This document shows positions 46,764 to 57,924 of a stretch of 64,000 bases of DNA, piece after piece; positions within the stretch are counted from its first letter, which is position 1, and the number at the start of each line of letters is the position of its first letter. The notes under the pieces were generated by a model. That model ran no database searches. It saw only the letters and a program-made list of their open reading frames with translations, and had not been told where the DNA came from. A program made the translations under genes and the position numbers. The stretch spans positions 143,093,937-143,157,936 of the forward strand of contig OV884011.1 of NCBI GenBank assembly GCA_930367205.1. Direction: 5' to 3'. Source of the DNA: Acanthosoma haemorrhoidale (lineage: Eukaryota; Arthropoda; Insecta; Hemiptera; Acanthosomatidae).

Positions 46764-47345
46764 TGGCAATTGCTGTTCTACTCAAACCATGGCTTTCTAA
46801 TTCAACTACCTCTGCATCTCTTTTTCCTAACCTCGCTATGTTTTAGTCCAGCGTTGACAACCCCACACCTTCCTAGTGGGATTCTCAGCCTTCGTCTCGC
46901 TAAAACTAGCACCTCCTTGGGAGAGACCTCTTCCTCGCGGACAACAGTCACCGTGGCTCTACACACTTTACCTTGTAGCGTCTCCCACGGTGATCCAGTC
47001 TGCCTCTCTCCTGTTCACACTCAACTTCGGGATCCTTACGGTTTTACCCACCCTTAGATACCGAGTGTGAATTCGTGGTCATTCCAAGACTACCTATTCC
47101 ATAAACTACCTATAAACCTACCGTGTTCCTCTTCTCCTGAACATAGTGCTTTGTTTGGGCACACTTTCTAAGATCTTATGGAATCAGATCAAGACGAATA
47201 AAGCTTCCCGCCAACTAGGCCGCCAGCAAAGGTCAACGACCACAGGTCCACCTATTTTATCTTTTTCTGGACGCTCGCCGGACAGAGGCCGGGTTGAAGT
47301 GACCTTAGCCCGCGGCGGGCGTCCTTATCCCACCTTGGGGATAAT
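46665..47345 (+). mobile_element. Solo LTR-like repeat, family D' (plus orientation)
   Basis: Matches the minus strand of 39790-40390 from ACACTACTCTCTC through CTCTACTCAAACCATGGCTT, CCTCGCTATGTTTTAGTCC, GAACATAGTGCTTTGT and ATGGAATCAGATCA to about 47310. The promoter part upstream of the pyrimidine-rich segment is not recognisable, so this copy starts at the presumed transcription start. It begins about 30 bp after the A tail of the J3 copy. Open frames of Ser-Leu repeats here derive from the microsatellite. Confidence 0.75.
46676..46759. repeat. (CT)42 microsatellite
   Basis: 84 bp of pure CT dinucleotide inside the D' LTR, at the position where the 40-kb copy has the short imperfect CTACTCTCTCCTCTCTCTTT. 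Confidence 0.98.
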
Positions 47346-48620
47346 CCTATTGCATTAATTACAGCTGAAACAATTCTTTGCACAGAAGTAATGAGACTTT
47401 TGGTTATGACTGCCAAAATTTCGTTCCAATATTCTTGCATTACAGTTTCAAAGTTACTTTGAAAATATCTTTTGTTGGCCGATTAAATTCCTTATAATTT
47501 ATATATATATATATATGTAAGACAATTATTGAAGGTGGGGTGAATAAACTGAAATCAGTTTCTCTGTAAACAAAGTTTTATTCACTATATATTATATTAT
47601 AACAATTATTAATATTGTTTTATACAATCTTACCTGTAAACAAAGAAACGACAATTACAGTTAAAAACTATCCATTCTCTATTCACACTATTTACATGTT
47701 CTGTTACCTCACATAACCTTCTCTATCTCATAACTGCTGCTCCATCTGGTGTCAGCCAGTGGAAGCAGCACGGCAAATTCAAATTAAAGAGAGGACACTT
47801 TCATCACATATATATATTATTTATATACTAAATTCCTTCTCTATTGGATTAAATTCTTTGTAAATAATGGTGTGATACAATATTTCCTTGCTACTCTTCA
47901 GTTTTTCAAGTCCTATACTTCGATCATTACCTTGCCGGAAATCAGCGGTTAATACACAACATATGTATATGCATAATATGAATCTTAATGTCATCGATAG
48001 ATTACTGATACCATCGGTAGAAGGTTCATCTCTCGGGTTAAAACTCAGCATTGATTTTTTTCAAAGTTATGAGCCAAACCACCCAAAATATTGATTCGTC
48101 TCCAAAAATTATTTTACTCCCAAATTCTACATTTTCTGTCACCTTGTAAAATAGGGTAATAAGTGAAGTAAGGATTTTTTTTTTTTTGCAGCTCTCCAAT
48201 TTAAATTATTTTGTATAGTTCGAGTACAAAAAAACTGTCCTGAGGTGGTTTTGCCTTATCTTCATTAAAATGTCCCTTTTTCTTGTGGATGTGAAAATTT
48301 TATGACCTTTATGTTACTACATTAATTTTCAAATCTCTTTGTATTATGAGAAAAACTAATTAAACGTAATACCATAATTATGATAATTCGTCCTTATTTT
48401 TTTGAGTTATTGTCAAGGAGCTTTGAGTTTTCCTGTTCCTGTAAAATACATAATTTAGATACACATACACATATACAAATACATACTTTGGAAAATACAT
48501 CTTTTAGATTCACAAATATAAAAAAAAATTGTTTTTATTCATTAGTATATAGAATAACCTATTATACTAAAACTTGCTCGATTAAATTAGATAGAATATT
48601 TACAGAATTATATTTGAAGT
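47346..48620. other. AT-rich spacer
   Basis: No recognised gene. Open frames such as 47821-48051 (-) and 48380-48691 (+) are AT-rich and without family resemblance. An AT dinucleotide run lies near 47505. Confidence 0.5.
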
Positions 48621-48630
48621 TGGATAAACT

Positions 48631-48758
48631 TTTTTTTATATATGTACCTTACAATCTTTATTGTGCAATAATTACAATCTGCCTTTTATAAGGCAATAAT
48701 AATACGGATAAATGATCTCATTCATACCATATTTACAGCATCATTCACTCGCTCATTC
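48631..48758 (-). mobile_element. J2 non-LTR element, 128-bp 3'-end copy with target duplication
   Basis: TGGATAAACT occurs at 48621-48630 and 48759-48768. Between them, on the minus strand, is the distal J2 UTR (GAATGAGCGAGTGAATGATG, then the GGCAGATTGTAATTATTG end with AATAAAG) and an A-rich tail (T run at 48631). Boundaries are exact. Confidence 0.85.
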
Positions 48759-48768
48759 TGGATAAACT

Positions 48769-51700
48769 GTGATAAAATATGTAAATTTTCGCTGGATATT
48801 TAGCCAATTAGTAATAGAAAAGTGTATTAGTACGTGGATTTTGAAGGATGCGGGAATAAATTTTCATAAAACAAATAATCTTCACTAGATAATTAATGAG
48901 GTTGGTTTAATTAGCTCACATTAAATAGCACACATAAAGACTTCAAGTCTTCCCTATATTCCCGCTCTACCGTACTATTTTTCATTTGCCTTTTCATCCA
49001 GGAAACCCTCTGCTTCACGTTCTTTTCAGATCTTTCTGATTCCAAACGAGGCTATCGTAGTCTGAAGGCTATTCATGTCTGTAGAGTTTGTTACAAGAAT
49101 ATTCATACTTGATGATGTCTGTTACTATTGATTGTTCGAAAACTTTAAAACCCAATTGCTATACTTTTTCTCATATTCTGCATAAGCAATCGTGGTAAAT
49201 TAATTTTAAAAGATTCTTCTTGCAATAGACAAAGATTTTTTTTAAAGAGACATATGATCTGGGTTGTGCAGTTATTTCCTAGGAGTTGATAAGGAGGTTT
49301 TGTTACATTTAACGACTGAAGAAAGGAGGGCCACTTTACAAAAGGTGTTTTAAGTGCTTTAGTGTTTCTTGGTTTTCTTTAGCCAGGTATTTGTTAGTCC
49401 TTTGCTCGAACTGGAGATGAAGTTAAAAATAACGATAGCGAGGAAACCAACGAAAACAGAATATCTGTGTCATGAATGCAACTACCACGTAAATTTAATA
49501 TACCGGAGAAGTGGTGTTGGTGCCTTTGACTAGTTTTCAATTGGAACATATCGCAGTTGCAAGATGGTCCCAAAAATTGACTTATTCATCAAGCCAAAAT
49601 CACAAATAAGATTTTTCTGTACTCAATAAGAAACTATGCAAAAACTGCCGTTGGCATGAATATATGAAAAACATTAGAAATAAAATTCTAAAGACATAGA
49701 AGAAAAACGGTTTTGGCTGCGGTTTGGCCACTGTGAGTTTTTAAATGGCGGATTTCGAATACTTCTTTGTGGGAGATTTTTGGCTTATGAAGTCTGTGGA
49801 ACATAAAATCCAGGAGTGTTCAAAACTAAATGAAAGCTATTCTGCATATCCCTATATTTAAGGGATTTATGTAAGGGGGGCTATAGCCAATGAGAAAAAG
49901 TGGACTGGTGCATGTTGCAAAATTATATAAATAAAGAAACATTGTATTCCCAACTAAACCTGAGATTTTTTTTAGATGTTACAGTTTTATAGTACTTTGA
50001 TTAGATGATGCTAAAAATAAAATCAATCCCATGAAAATAAATTGCCAATTACTTTTAAACAATGTTCAAAGTGAGTAGGGTTGGAGATTAAAAGAGGTAA
50101 CGCGAGTTTACGTCATAAAGTATTTGTTGACAGGTTGATTAGTATAATTAATTTGATATTTCTAATCCATAAGTACAGCAAAGGCATAGCTGTTAAATAA
50201 TTCCCCATCCGGGAAGAAGATAGATCTCCTTTCATCGAGCTACGAGGAGATCATCAGGCTTCTTTCTGTATTTAAAAATAATTTTTTTGGTCTAACATTT
50301 TGAAGGTATATTCTTCAATAACTCTTTCTGATTAATATACAATTTAACATAGTAGGAAAAACACAAAAATTCGGGATCGTTTCGCTTAATCCCAACTCAG
50401 AGGTTACTTAATATTTAAAGCTAGAATTTGTGTGTGAAAGATGGACAGAGACTGCAGGTGAGGGGTTGTAAATTAATCCGAAGTTGACTTATCTACAGGG
50501 TTTATATTTATTATCTTGATTTCACCTCAAGTATAGAGAGAAGCGTCAAAGCGTAGGATCGGGGTAGATGGACAAAAGTGGTCTTTCGGTTAAGGTTATT
50601 AAAATCGGTAACTAGAAAAATTTTAAATGCAATATTCGGTGACCTAAAATATTCGGAAAATGAAATGAAGTAATTTGGAAAAATTAGTAGCTAAAAATTA
50701 ATAATTACCTAATTGGTTTTTAAGAAACTTGCGCCGAGCACCGCAAGGACCTTTGGATATTGTTTCTGCTCATTCTGCTTCAAGTATTTCTTTTAAAGAT
50801 TTTTAAGTAACCTAATGTAGTATATAGATAAGGTGAAACGAATTAAGTAAACATTTAAAGCACCATATTTTATAAAAAAAAAAATGAAGAGGCTGTTGAT
50901 TCATGTTTTTTTATTTATGATTTAATCGCTGGTTTTAGGTTTTAATTATGAAAATAACTTCCTATTTCGTATTCCTGCGAATTACTTATTTCTTATTCAC
51001 AAGCGTTATCAACAGCTTTCCTCCCATTCTCAACTTCTTAGAATGGACGTCTTGAGAAATTGCTGACAATCGAAAGCAGTTCAAAGCACTTGTATAAGAA
51101 ACTAATAACTTGTGGGAAAACAAGACAAATAAAGAAACTATTGAATAACTCATGAATTAAACAGTAATGTAATTTATGATGTAATAATCTTCAGGGCTTG
51201 ATTTGGGAAAGAATGAGTTGAACGAATCGAAGACATGGCTAGATAAAAAAAAGCACTGTGTACACCCTGTCGAAGCTGTAAGAGGGAGGAAGAAGAAGAA
51301 GCAGGGTGTGTTGCGAAGAAGAATGGCCCCTTATAAGAAGCAGAGCGGACAGGTGGTGCCCTATAATTGGGGAGGTGGCAGATCGTTATAGCCTCGGACC
51401 AGGGGACGAACTATATTTCATCTCTCTCTCCTGTCTTCGGCTTAATCCTTCACGCTGTCGTACTGCTCTTGGACCTAAGGGATTCCTTTTTCCTCTATTT
51501 TGTCTATATTCTAGGTGAAATTTGAATTGTTAAGGGAATCTAATTGGTATTTTTTGGTTATTGTTCGACCCTCGCTTATAGCGCAGAACCACATTGGGAA
51601 ATTTTACGTTGATAGTTTAGACACTAAGAAAATTTCTAGATTGATATTATTCAGACTGGTTGTTGTTTTGATAAACCAAGTGACCATAAACACTTTGTGG

Positions 51701-52720
51701 TCTTGGTATACCTAGTGTACTAGATCACGCTAGTGTTTAACCAATCACCCCGGAAACCGGCCAATAGCCCAGTTGTACAGAAGGTCCATATGACAGATAA
51801 AGATTTATCATTGCTAGTTCTACGAGCCTGTGGTGAGGTGTGGATAAAAATCATTCTTTATTCTAATAGCTACAATTTTGTCTTTACGGAAAAAGTTCAA
51901 ATCCCTCTGGCCTCCGAAGTCAAACTTGCTCCTAATGTGCCCCAGGCCTGATGTACTGAACTCCAGCAGATCAGACAAGGACAATGTAAAGCATAGAGCA
52001 GCATTTTTAGGGCCTCAATCTTGTCTTCGTTTATTGCAATAATTGAATGGGTGGCTGGATGCCAAGTTTTCAGGACGCCTTCTATTCATGTTTTTTTTGT
52101 TCTTCCGCAACTTAACAAGTGGTTTCCCGGTGCTCTTGACTCTCCTGCACTCCAAAGGCTATTCTTACATCATTTTTTTGGATGATAATCATCGACATAG
52201 CTACCTACCTACCTTTTACTCCAAGGGGGAAAATATCGAAATAACTGGTGTTGCTTCAACTCAAAAGCAGCGCCTTCCAACATCATCTTGACCGCCTGAT
52301 GTCCTATTAACATCACCAACCGTGATAATATCACTTTCTAACCGATATTCCATAATTAGCTATGGAGGCTTCTAATTCCTATAATAAGCATCGTTAGTTA
52401 CATATAACCCATCATGTATTATGCTCTCCACCATTTATTTACAATTGTTTAGTTATCAGTACCAAAATAGAGGGGGGGGGTCCCATATCCACATATAGCT
52501 GTTCTCTAATATAGCACGAGTATCCTTTCCCTGCTGGAGAAGTTTACACGATCTTCAAAAGTCATGTAATTTTTTTTTCCTTGAGGGTATACCTGGATGT
52601 GTATTAATTTGTTTTGGATGTTGTTATCATATTAGGTTATTAAATCCTTCGTTTAATAGCATGTTATATTGGATAGGTTGGACTGGTATATTTAATATAA
52701 TATATAAATATATTTGTTTT
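48769..52720. other. Long spacer
   Basis: Mostly AT-rich. A GC-richer, pyrimidine-patterned stretch at about 51240-51500 (ATCTCTCTCTCCTGTC near 51420) could be an LTR but has no second copy here. Nothing else recognised. Confidence 0.4.
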
Positions 52721-52724
52721 TAGG

Positions 52725-52766
52725 ATGGACCTAAAGGAATATATCTGGTACGTGATTCTACATAAA
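52725..52766 (+). CDS. Possible short exon remnant with SH2-like FLVRDS motif
   Basis: After a plausible acceptor (TATATTTGTTTTTAG ending at 52724) one frame reads DGPKGIYLVRDST and then a stop. SH2 domains have a DG-x-(F/Y)LVR(D/E)S strand that binds phosphotyrosine. Only 13 residues are available and no other SH2 segment was seen nearby, so this may be chance or an old exon fragment. Confidence 0.12.
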
Positions 52767-52806
52767 AGTAATCCCACCTGGTTTATAGCTCCAATCTATC
52801 AGAGGA

Positions 52807-53199
52807 ATGGAGAAATATATTAAACAGTTAAAATATTTATTGCCAGTTGTGAGGCTGAATAAATTTTTTAGTGAATATGGCTTATTTTTGATTCTCGTAA
52901 TTAAAATTATTTTATCTATGAGAATGTACGATTTAAGTTATAAATATAAAATTTCAATTAGTAATCATCTAAAAAATCTATCATGTTTCCAGTGCACGAT
53001 GTTACGGATCAGGGAAAAGGGCACATATATATATCATTTATTAAAAGTTGTACATCCCAACGACTTTGAATGTCATTATAATTGCAAAAATAAAATAACA
53101 GCAAAGAGGATGCCAAACATTACACCTAAACAATCAACCGCGCATAGACCTTTGATTTACAATGCCGATTGCAATTATGCTCGTAACGTTGTTAATTAA
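52807..53199 (+). other. Unassigned 130-codon open frame
   Basis: A longer than average open frame (130 residues) for this AT-rich DNA: an N-terminal half rich in Leu, Ile and Lys, and a C-terminal part with several Cys and His. No family, splice or promoter evidence. Listed because of its length, not as a supported gene. Confidence 0.12.
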
Positions 53200-53870
53200 T
53201 TAAAATTGGCCAGATAACAACCCTTCAAAAGGAATGTTTAATTACAGATTCTGGAACTCATTCACCAAAAACTTTTTGGATCAAATAAACTCTACGGCTG
53301 GGTGCGTATATATATTAACTAGCTAAAATAATATCTGTTATCTGTTATCTTATCTGTTAAAAGCTTTCTTTAACCAGATAAAATATGTGTCAGATTTTTA
53401 CTGATGTCTATAAGATAGAATTGGGACTGTTTTTCACAGAGAACTATTCACTTCTTAAGTTATTTATGCCCTTGATCGAAATGATTTATATTTTTTTTAT
53501 ATATCTTTATTTCCAGCTAGGTTTAGCAGCCATAAATGGATATAGCACATAACTTAATAATTTCATTGAACAGAATGGAGAATGGTCCCATTAAGAGACA
53601 ACCCTAACATATATAATTTTGTAACAATATTATTCATGTTGAAAAATTAGTTGATTACTTCATTATTTGTATATTAGGACATCAAATGGTGAGATTTATA
53701 ATATAAAATAATTCAAATAATATATTACGATGATAGTAATAAACAGATAGAAAAAAAACTATTAAATATGATGAGTTATAATTTTTTTACAGCAGGGTGT
53801 CTTATTAGCGTCATGATTTCAATATTATATTCGACCACAGGATTCCAATGTTGTATATGATGGCTCCTTC
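53200..53870. other. AT-rich spacer left of the BEL/Pao remnant
   Basis: No recognisable continuation of the BEL/Pao polyprotein (protease, RT) is present, so the element is truncated near 53870. Confidence 0.5.
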
Positions 53871-53876
53871 GCCATA

Positions 53877-54895
53877 TTACGATTTGAGGTGGTACTTGGT
53901 AAATTTATCTTTGATGAAATCTTCTATTGGGTCGTTTTGAAATTCATCATTCATCATCTCGAAAACTTTGCACAGATCTGTGACAAAACCAATTAATTCT
54001 CGATATGACGGAATTTCTTTGGAGTTGTATTGCTCCTCAAATGCTCTACTGGTACCGGGGTCTAAATTAGAGAGGGCCATGTGTAATTTAATAAAATCAC
54101 CCATGTCCTCTATGCCAAGAGCTGATAGGGCAGAAAAGTTATTTTCATGCTCCGATAAAAATGTCTGCAAATTGGTAGACGATGAATTATTCAGTGGGAC
54201 AAAGTCCATTACCTTCTTTATATAAAATCTGGCCAGACGTCTCCTATTTTGATATCGTGAAACAGGAGTGTCGTAAGCCAGAGTGTAACTCCTTTCATCT
54301 AGCGCAAATCCCGAAACAAGAGATAAAGCCTCCTCGCGTAAACAACTACGTAAGTAATGGAATTTCCTTATGGTAGAATTTTCTTAATTAATTTTGTGGA
54401 CCATAGAGTCAAAAAGAGAATAGAAAGTACTCCATTCTTCCAATTTACCCGTGAACAATGAAAGATCAATTTTCGGAAGTTCCTGAGGAACATTTTTCCC
54501 CGTGTGGGCCAAAAGCCCAGGAAGGGGTAAAAAAAAAAAAAAAAAAAAAAAAAAGTTCCTGAGGAACAAAGTGACACGCCTTATGAGCCATGACTAGTTG
54601 TAGTTCAGGAGGGCTGCTCGCCTGCACCGCTTTATAATAATTACCTTTAGCTGTATCGATTAATTCCATAAAAGAGATCTGTACTGAAGAAGTGTTTATC
54701 TTTTCCTTTGGTTGTTGAACCGTCACATTATAATCCCTTATCTTTGACTATATTGGTTCATATTTACTTAACCGTTCATAGAACGGCTTAAAGTCCATTA
54801 CGGTATCGGCACTTAACTTTTTAGACCTCTCAAAAATTGACTGTACAGCAGCAAAAATATCCTCTGTAGCGACCGCTAACTACATAAGATAAATC
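53877..54895 (-). pseudogene. gag: BEL/Pao Gag (DUF1759-like), interrupted
   Basis: Reading leftwards from about 54895, the peptide has a helical N-terminal stretch (FAAVQSIFERSKKLS), then PPELQLVMAHKAC and LPKIDLSLFTGKLEEW. The last is the start of the capsid-like DUF1759 domain, whose hallmark is LPK-L-x-F-x-G. It continues with STFYSLFDSMVHKIN, ALSLVSGFALDERSY, ENNFSALSALG and YRELIGFVTDLCK, to a stop at 53877. This order is diagnostic for BEL/Pao Gag. Breaks are a TAG near 54747, a retroposon insertion at 54492-54554 and frame loss near 54330-54380. The last 110 codons are open. Confidence 0.82.
54492..54554 (+). mobile_element. Tiny poly(A)-tailed retroposon in gag with target duplication
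   Basis: About 37 bp (CCCCGTGTGGGCCAAAAGCC and flanking bases) followed by 26 A, inserted in the BEL/Pao gag. GTTCCTGAGGAAC stands at 54479-54491 and again at 54555-54567. Removing one copy plus the insert would leave gag coding continuous at this point, which proves an insertion. The body contains a GGGC-CAAAA-GCCC mini-hairpin. Parent element not identified. Confidence 0.88.
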
Positions 54896-54978
54896 GCCCT
54901 ATACTCTATTGCATATATATTGTAAGCAAAAGTAAAATAACATGAACTAAATGTATTATAAACAAATATAAATCATTG

Positions 54979-55493
54979 TGAATGTGTTAAGCAATAAAAG
55001 GCGGAAGCCAACTAAGTCACACGAGACAGGTCATAAATAGTCATAAACATAAACAGTCATAAACAACCCTTTTGGGCCCTCTATACCTCCAGGGCTTGTC
55101 CCCTGGTCGGGTAATAAGGCGGCGGTCACGTTCCTCGCCAGGTGTGCGTGGGACCCACCACCGGCTTAGACCCTTGCAGCCTCCCAGCAGGCAAGGGGAG
55201 AGGGTACTTAAACCAGGGCTCCTGTCCCTGAAAATTAGTCTCTTAGTCTCTCGTGGCCTTTACTCGTGACGCTTGCTTGGTTTCCGTTTGAACTCTGAAA
55301 ACTTGACTAATTCTTTATGAAACCTATGTACCTCTTTTCTTGAACATAGTGCATTGTTGGGGCACATGCCTATCATAAATGGAGTCAGATAGTAATGCCG
55401 TCATGGAACGATTGTCCAGGTTATAAACTCGAACAATCCGCACTTGTCACCAGGGCTAGGGGGATCAGGCACCCCCTAGTGACGACCCGACAT
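54979..55493 (+). mobile_element. Solo LTR-like repeat, family D, nested in BEL/Pao leader
   Basis: Closely matches 17030-17546, including CTCCAGGGCTTGTCCCCTGG, AGCCTCCCAGCAGGCAAGGG, AGTCTCTTAGTCTCTCGTGG, ATGGAGTCAGATAGTAA and the GTGACGACCCGACAT end. The left end is near TGTGTTAAGC, giving TGT...ACA termini; the exact edge is uncertain and no clear target duplication was seen. Orientation is opposite to the surrounding BEL/Pao element. Confidence 0.75.
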
Positions 55494-55706
55494 CCTCCCT
55501 CTCTCATAATAATCTTCTGGATCACTCATGACGATAATTAATTACGTTATTCCTCTTGTAATGGTAATCAGCAGAAACAAGCATGAACAGTATTCTATAC
55601 TAAGTACTTATCATTCGTACTAATTAATTATAATCTCTGTAGATATATGATCTAAATTAAAGTAATATTTCCCAACGAATTACGTACGTTGTTAATCTTC
55701 AATTAT

Positions 55707-55724
55707 GTCCCTGTTCGGGCGCCA
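55707..55724 (-). promoter_or_regulatory. Primer-binding site for tRNA-Lys
   Basis: The minus strand reads TGGCGCCCGAACAGGGAC, the exact 18-base complement of the 3' end of animal tRNA-Lys (UUU), four bases after the presumed LTR end. It fixes the orientation of the element and the LTR boundary. Confidence 0.85.
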
Positions 55725-55728
55725 TTTA

Positions 55729-56019
55729 TGTGCTGTAATTTTTTTGGTTAGGTCCAGGGTAATTAAATGATAAATGTTTACACCCACTGTTCTAAGGAAC
55801 CCTTCTTTATTTGGTTTTACAAGAAACAAAATACAACACATTAATATCGGTAAGAACTGAGAAAGAGATTTTTGTAAGTCCTTCTCTCTCCACACTTGCC
55901 ACTTGATTATCTACCACAACAACAATCTCACAAAAGTTAGGTTAAGTTAATCCGTTTAGGTTAAATTAATTCGTCAGCACTGGACGGACGAAACCTCAGT
56001 GATCAATAAGGCCGTTACA
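55729..56019 (-). repeat. 5' LTR of the BEL/Pao element
   Basis: Defined by the primer-binding site on one side (minus strand ends ...TTACAGCACA) and by a TGTAACGGCC start on the other, giving TG...CA ends and 291 bp. A polyadenylation signal AATAAAG lies near 55806 on the minus strand. The left boundary is firm; the distal one is inferred because the second LTR is missing. Confidence 0.6.
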
Positions 56020-57824
56020 ATGGGCTATAACAATGCTAGCCTAGAATATGCATCAGTAACTTTATCATTAGTGCGACTCTTCTTGTTAAACGGCGATCTA
56101 GTTGGACTCCTAGGTATCTTACTGCTTCATTTCATTTATCATTCCAAGTTTCGTTTTCATTGTTTAGAGTTAGCTCAATTGGATTTGAAGGGAGACACAA
56201 GGAGAAACGTTTTGTTACACATTTGTGTTGGTTGAGAATAATGTTCCATATTTCGTGCCGTGACTATGCCTTCATGGTTATATTTTATTATAATTTTATT
56301 TTTATTTATTTTTTATAATTCATAATTAATATTTCCAGTTCCTATCATGAAATGGGGGGTGGGGAGGAACAGATCGTAAACATCTAAGTAAGAAAAGACT
56401 TGAATCATTATCTTTTATCCATAAGAGAAAATAAACAACACGATTTAAGTCTGTGACATTGTTTAAAATGCCAAAAAAAAAATTTTATTGTCCCCTTTAT
56501 TTAATTATGAAGAAGAAATTTAGAAGAAAATAATAGTATTCACAAATATTGCAATATTTGTACAAAAGAAAACAAGAAAAAAAAGATTGTCTTTGATGTC
56601 CGAAATTTTACACTCTGAAAAGCTCTTGAAAATACGATAACGAAAGTATTAAGTAAGTAAGCTAACAGAGGTGGAAAGTAACGAACACAATTTCAACTTC
56701 GTTATGACATGTACACTTTCTTTTGTTTTAACAGGTGTTGCTATTTTAACAAAAGCAGGGACCGGCGAAGTAGTAAGGTTGTGTAACAAAGATGGCATTA
56801 GTTTGTTTAAGGATCTAAGCGTATAGCACGAACTACACTCATTTGGTGTAAATGACCACCAGCTCATCAATGGGTTTGTTTTGTGCAATGGAACTCATTT
56901 GGACTGCCCATCGACGAGGGCCCTAGAGAGGCCCAGGACAAAAGCAGAACCTAGGGCACAAGAGGTATCCCAGCCTGGCGGTGGTTATGAGTAAAGTGTT
57001 TATGTGACCCGAAGTATGATCGGAGGATGTTGATAAAAACCATGTAAGCCACCTAACTAAGTACATCGGTAGCCACCGCAATTATGGATGAACTAGGGAT
57101 AATCTACTACTAATTGTATTCATCTTAAAATACCATCTAATTTAACTTTATTTACGTTTTAACCCAATTATTAGTCACCTACTCAACCACACAAAACCAA
57201 TACGCAACCTATTCAAGCTTGACAACAGAAATAATATCGTCACTTAGTATTATGTATTTAGAATTTAATTAAATAGAAATGATTTTTGTACTTCAACCCA
57301 GTAAAGATATGTTCTCATTTTTTCATCCATTGGTTATGGCTGGTGGTGCGGCCAAGTGGAAGCCAGGATGGCATTCCTATCGACCACCCTGAAGGTACAG
57401 TTGGCCAGGGATACAGGCAACAAAGATAGTCTACTAGGAGACCGATCGTTTATTGAGTACGCCCAAGACTAGCACCCGTGAAGAAGAAAAATTGGAAGCA
57501 GAATAGACAGAGTGGTCCATCGTCGACGCTTAATTCTGGTGTGCGTTGCAGGTAGCGGAGATTAATTTGAGATATGCGACCTCAGCGTACCAGGTTTTTT
57601 ATTATTGTGCTGTGATTTTAGATATACCTGGAAGACTTTTTTTTTCTTTTCATATTTGTATCATTATCAGAGTCTGGTTTTTGTTTTTTTCTGGATACTT
57701 AAGTGATGTCTCATGTTATGAGTTAACGGGGAATGTCCATAAACTGGTAGGGGGAGTTATGGCTAGTGGTACGGCAATATTAAGCCTAATACCACATAGC
57801 CTAAGGTAAACAAACCTTTAATGT
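56020..57824. other. Spacer between BEL/Pao and Gypsy-like elements
   Basis: AT-rich with GC-richer stretches at 56880-57060 and 57330-57560, unassigned. The expected 3' LTR of the Gypsy-like element was not recognised here. Confidence 0.4.
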
Positions 57825-57924
57825 GTATATAGAGGATCAGGAGGAGAATAAAGCCAGTTATAACCTTTTTTATTTGATCTTCTACAACCGGGAGACGATA
57901 ACTTATATATGTAATAATATAATA

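Larger units (their letters stand above)
53877..56019 (-). mobile_element. BEL/Pao LTR retrotransposon, 5' part
   Basis: On the minus strand the order is 5' LTR (56019-55729), primer-binding site (55724-55707), leader, then gag (about 54895-53877). Pol and the 3' LTR are missing. The leader is interrupted by a family D solo LTR in opposite orientation (54979-55493), and gag by a 63-bp poly(A)-tailed retroposon. The layers give a relative order: BEL/Pao first, the other two later. Confidence 0.8.

Noticed and set aside
46588..47057. Open frames of Ser-Leu and Arg-Glu repeats on both strands
   Set aside because: They are translations of the (CT)42 microsatellite and LTR sequence.
54979..55493. 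Family D repeat as the LTR of the adjacent BEL/Pao gag
   Set aside because: The tRNA-Lys primer-binding site lies to its right next to a different LTR, and D's promoter-like order points the opposite way.
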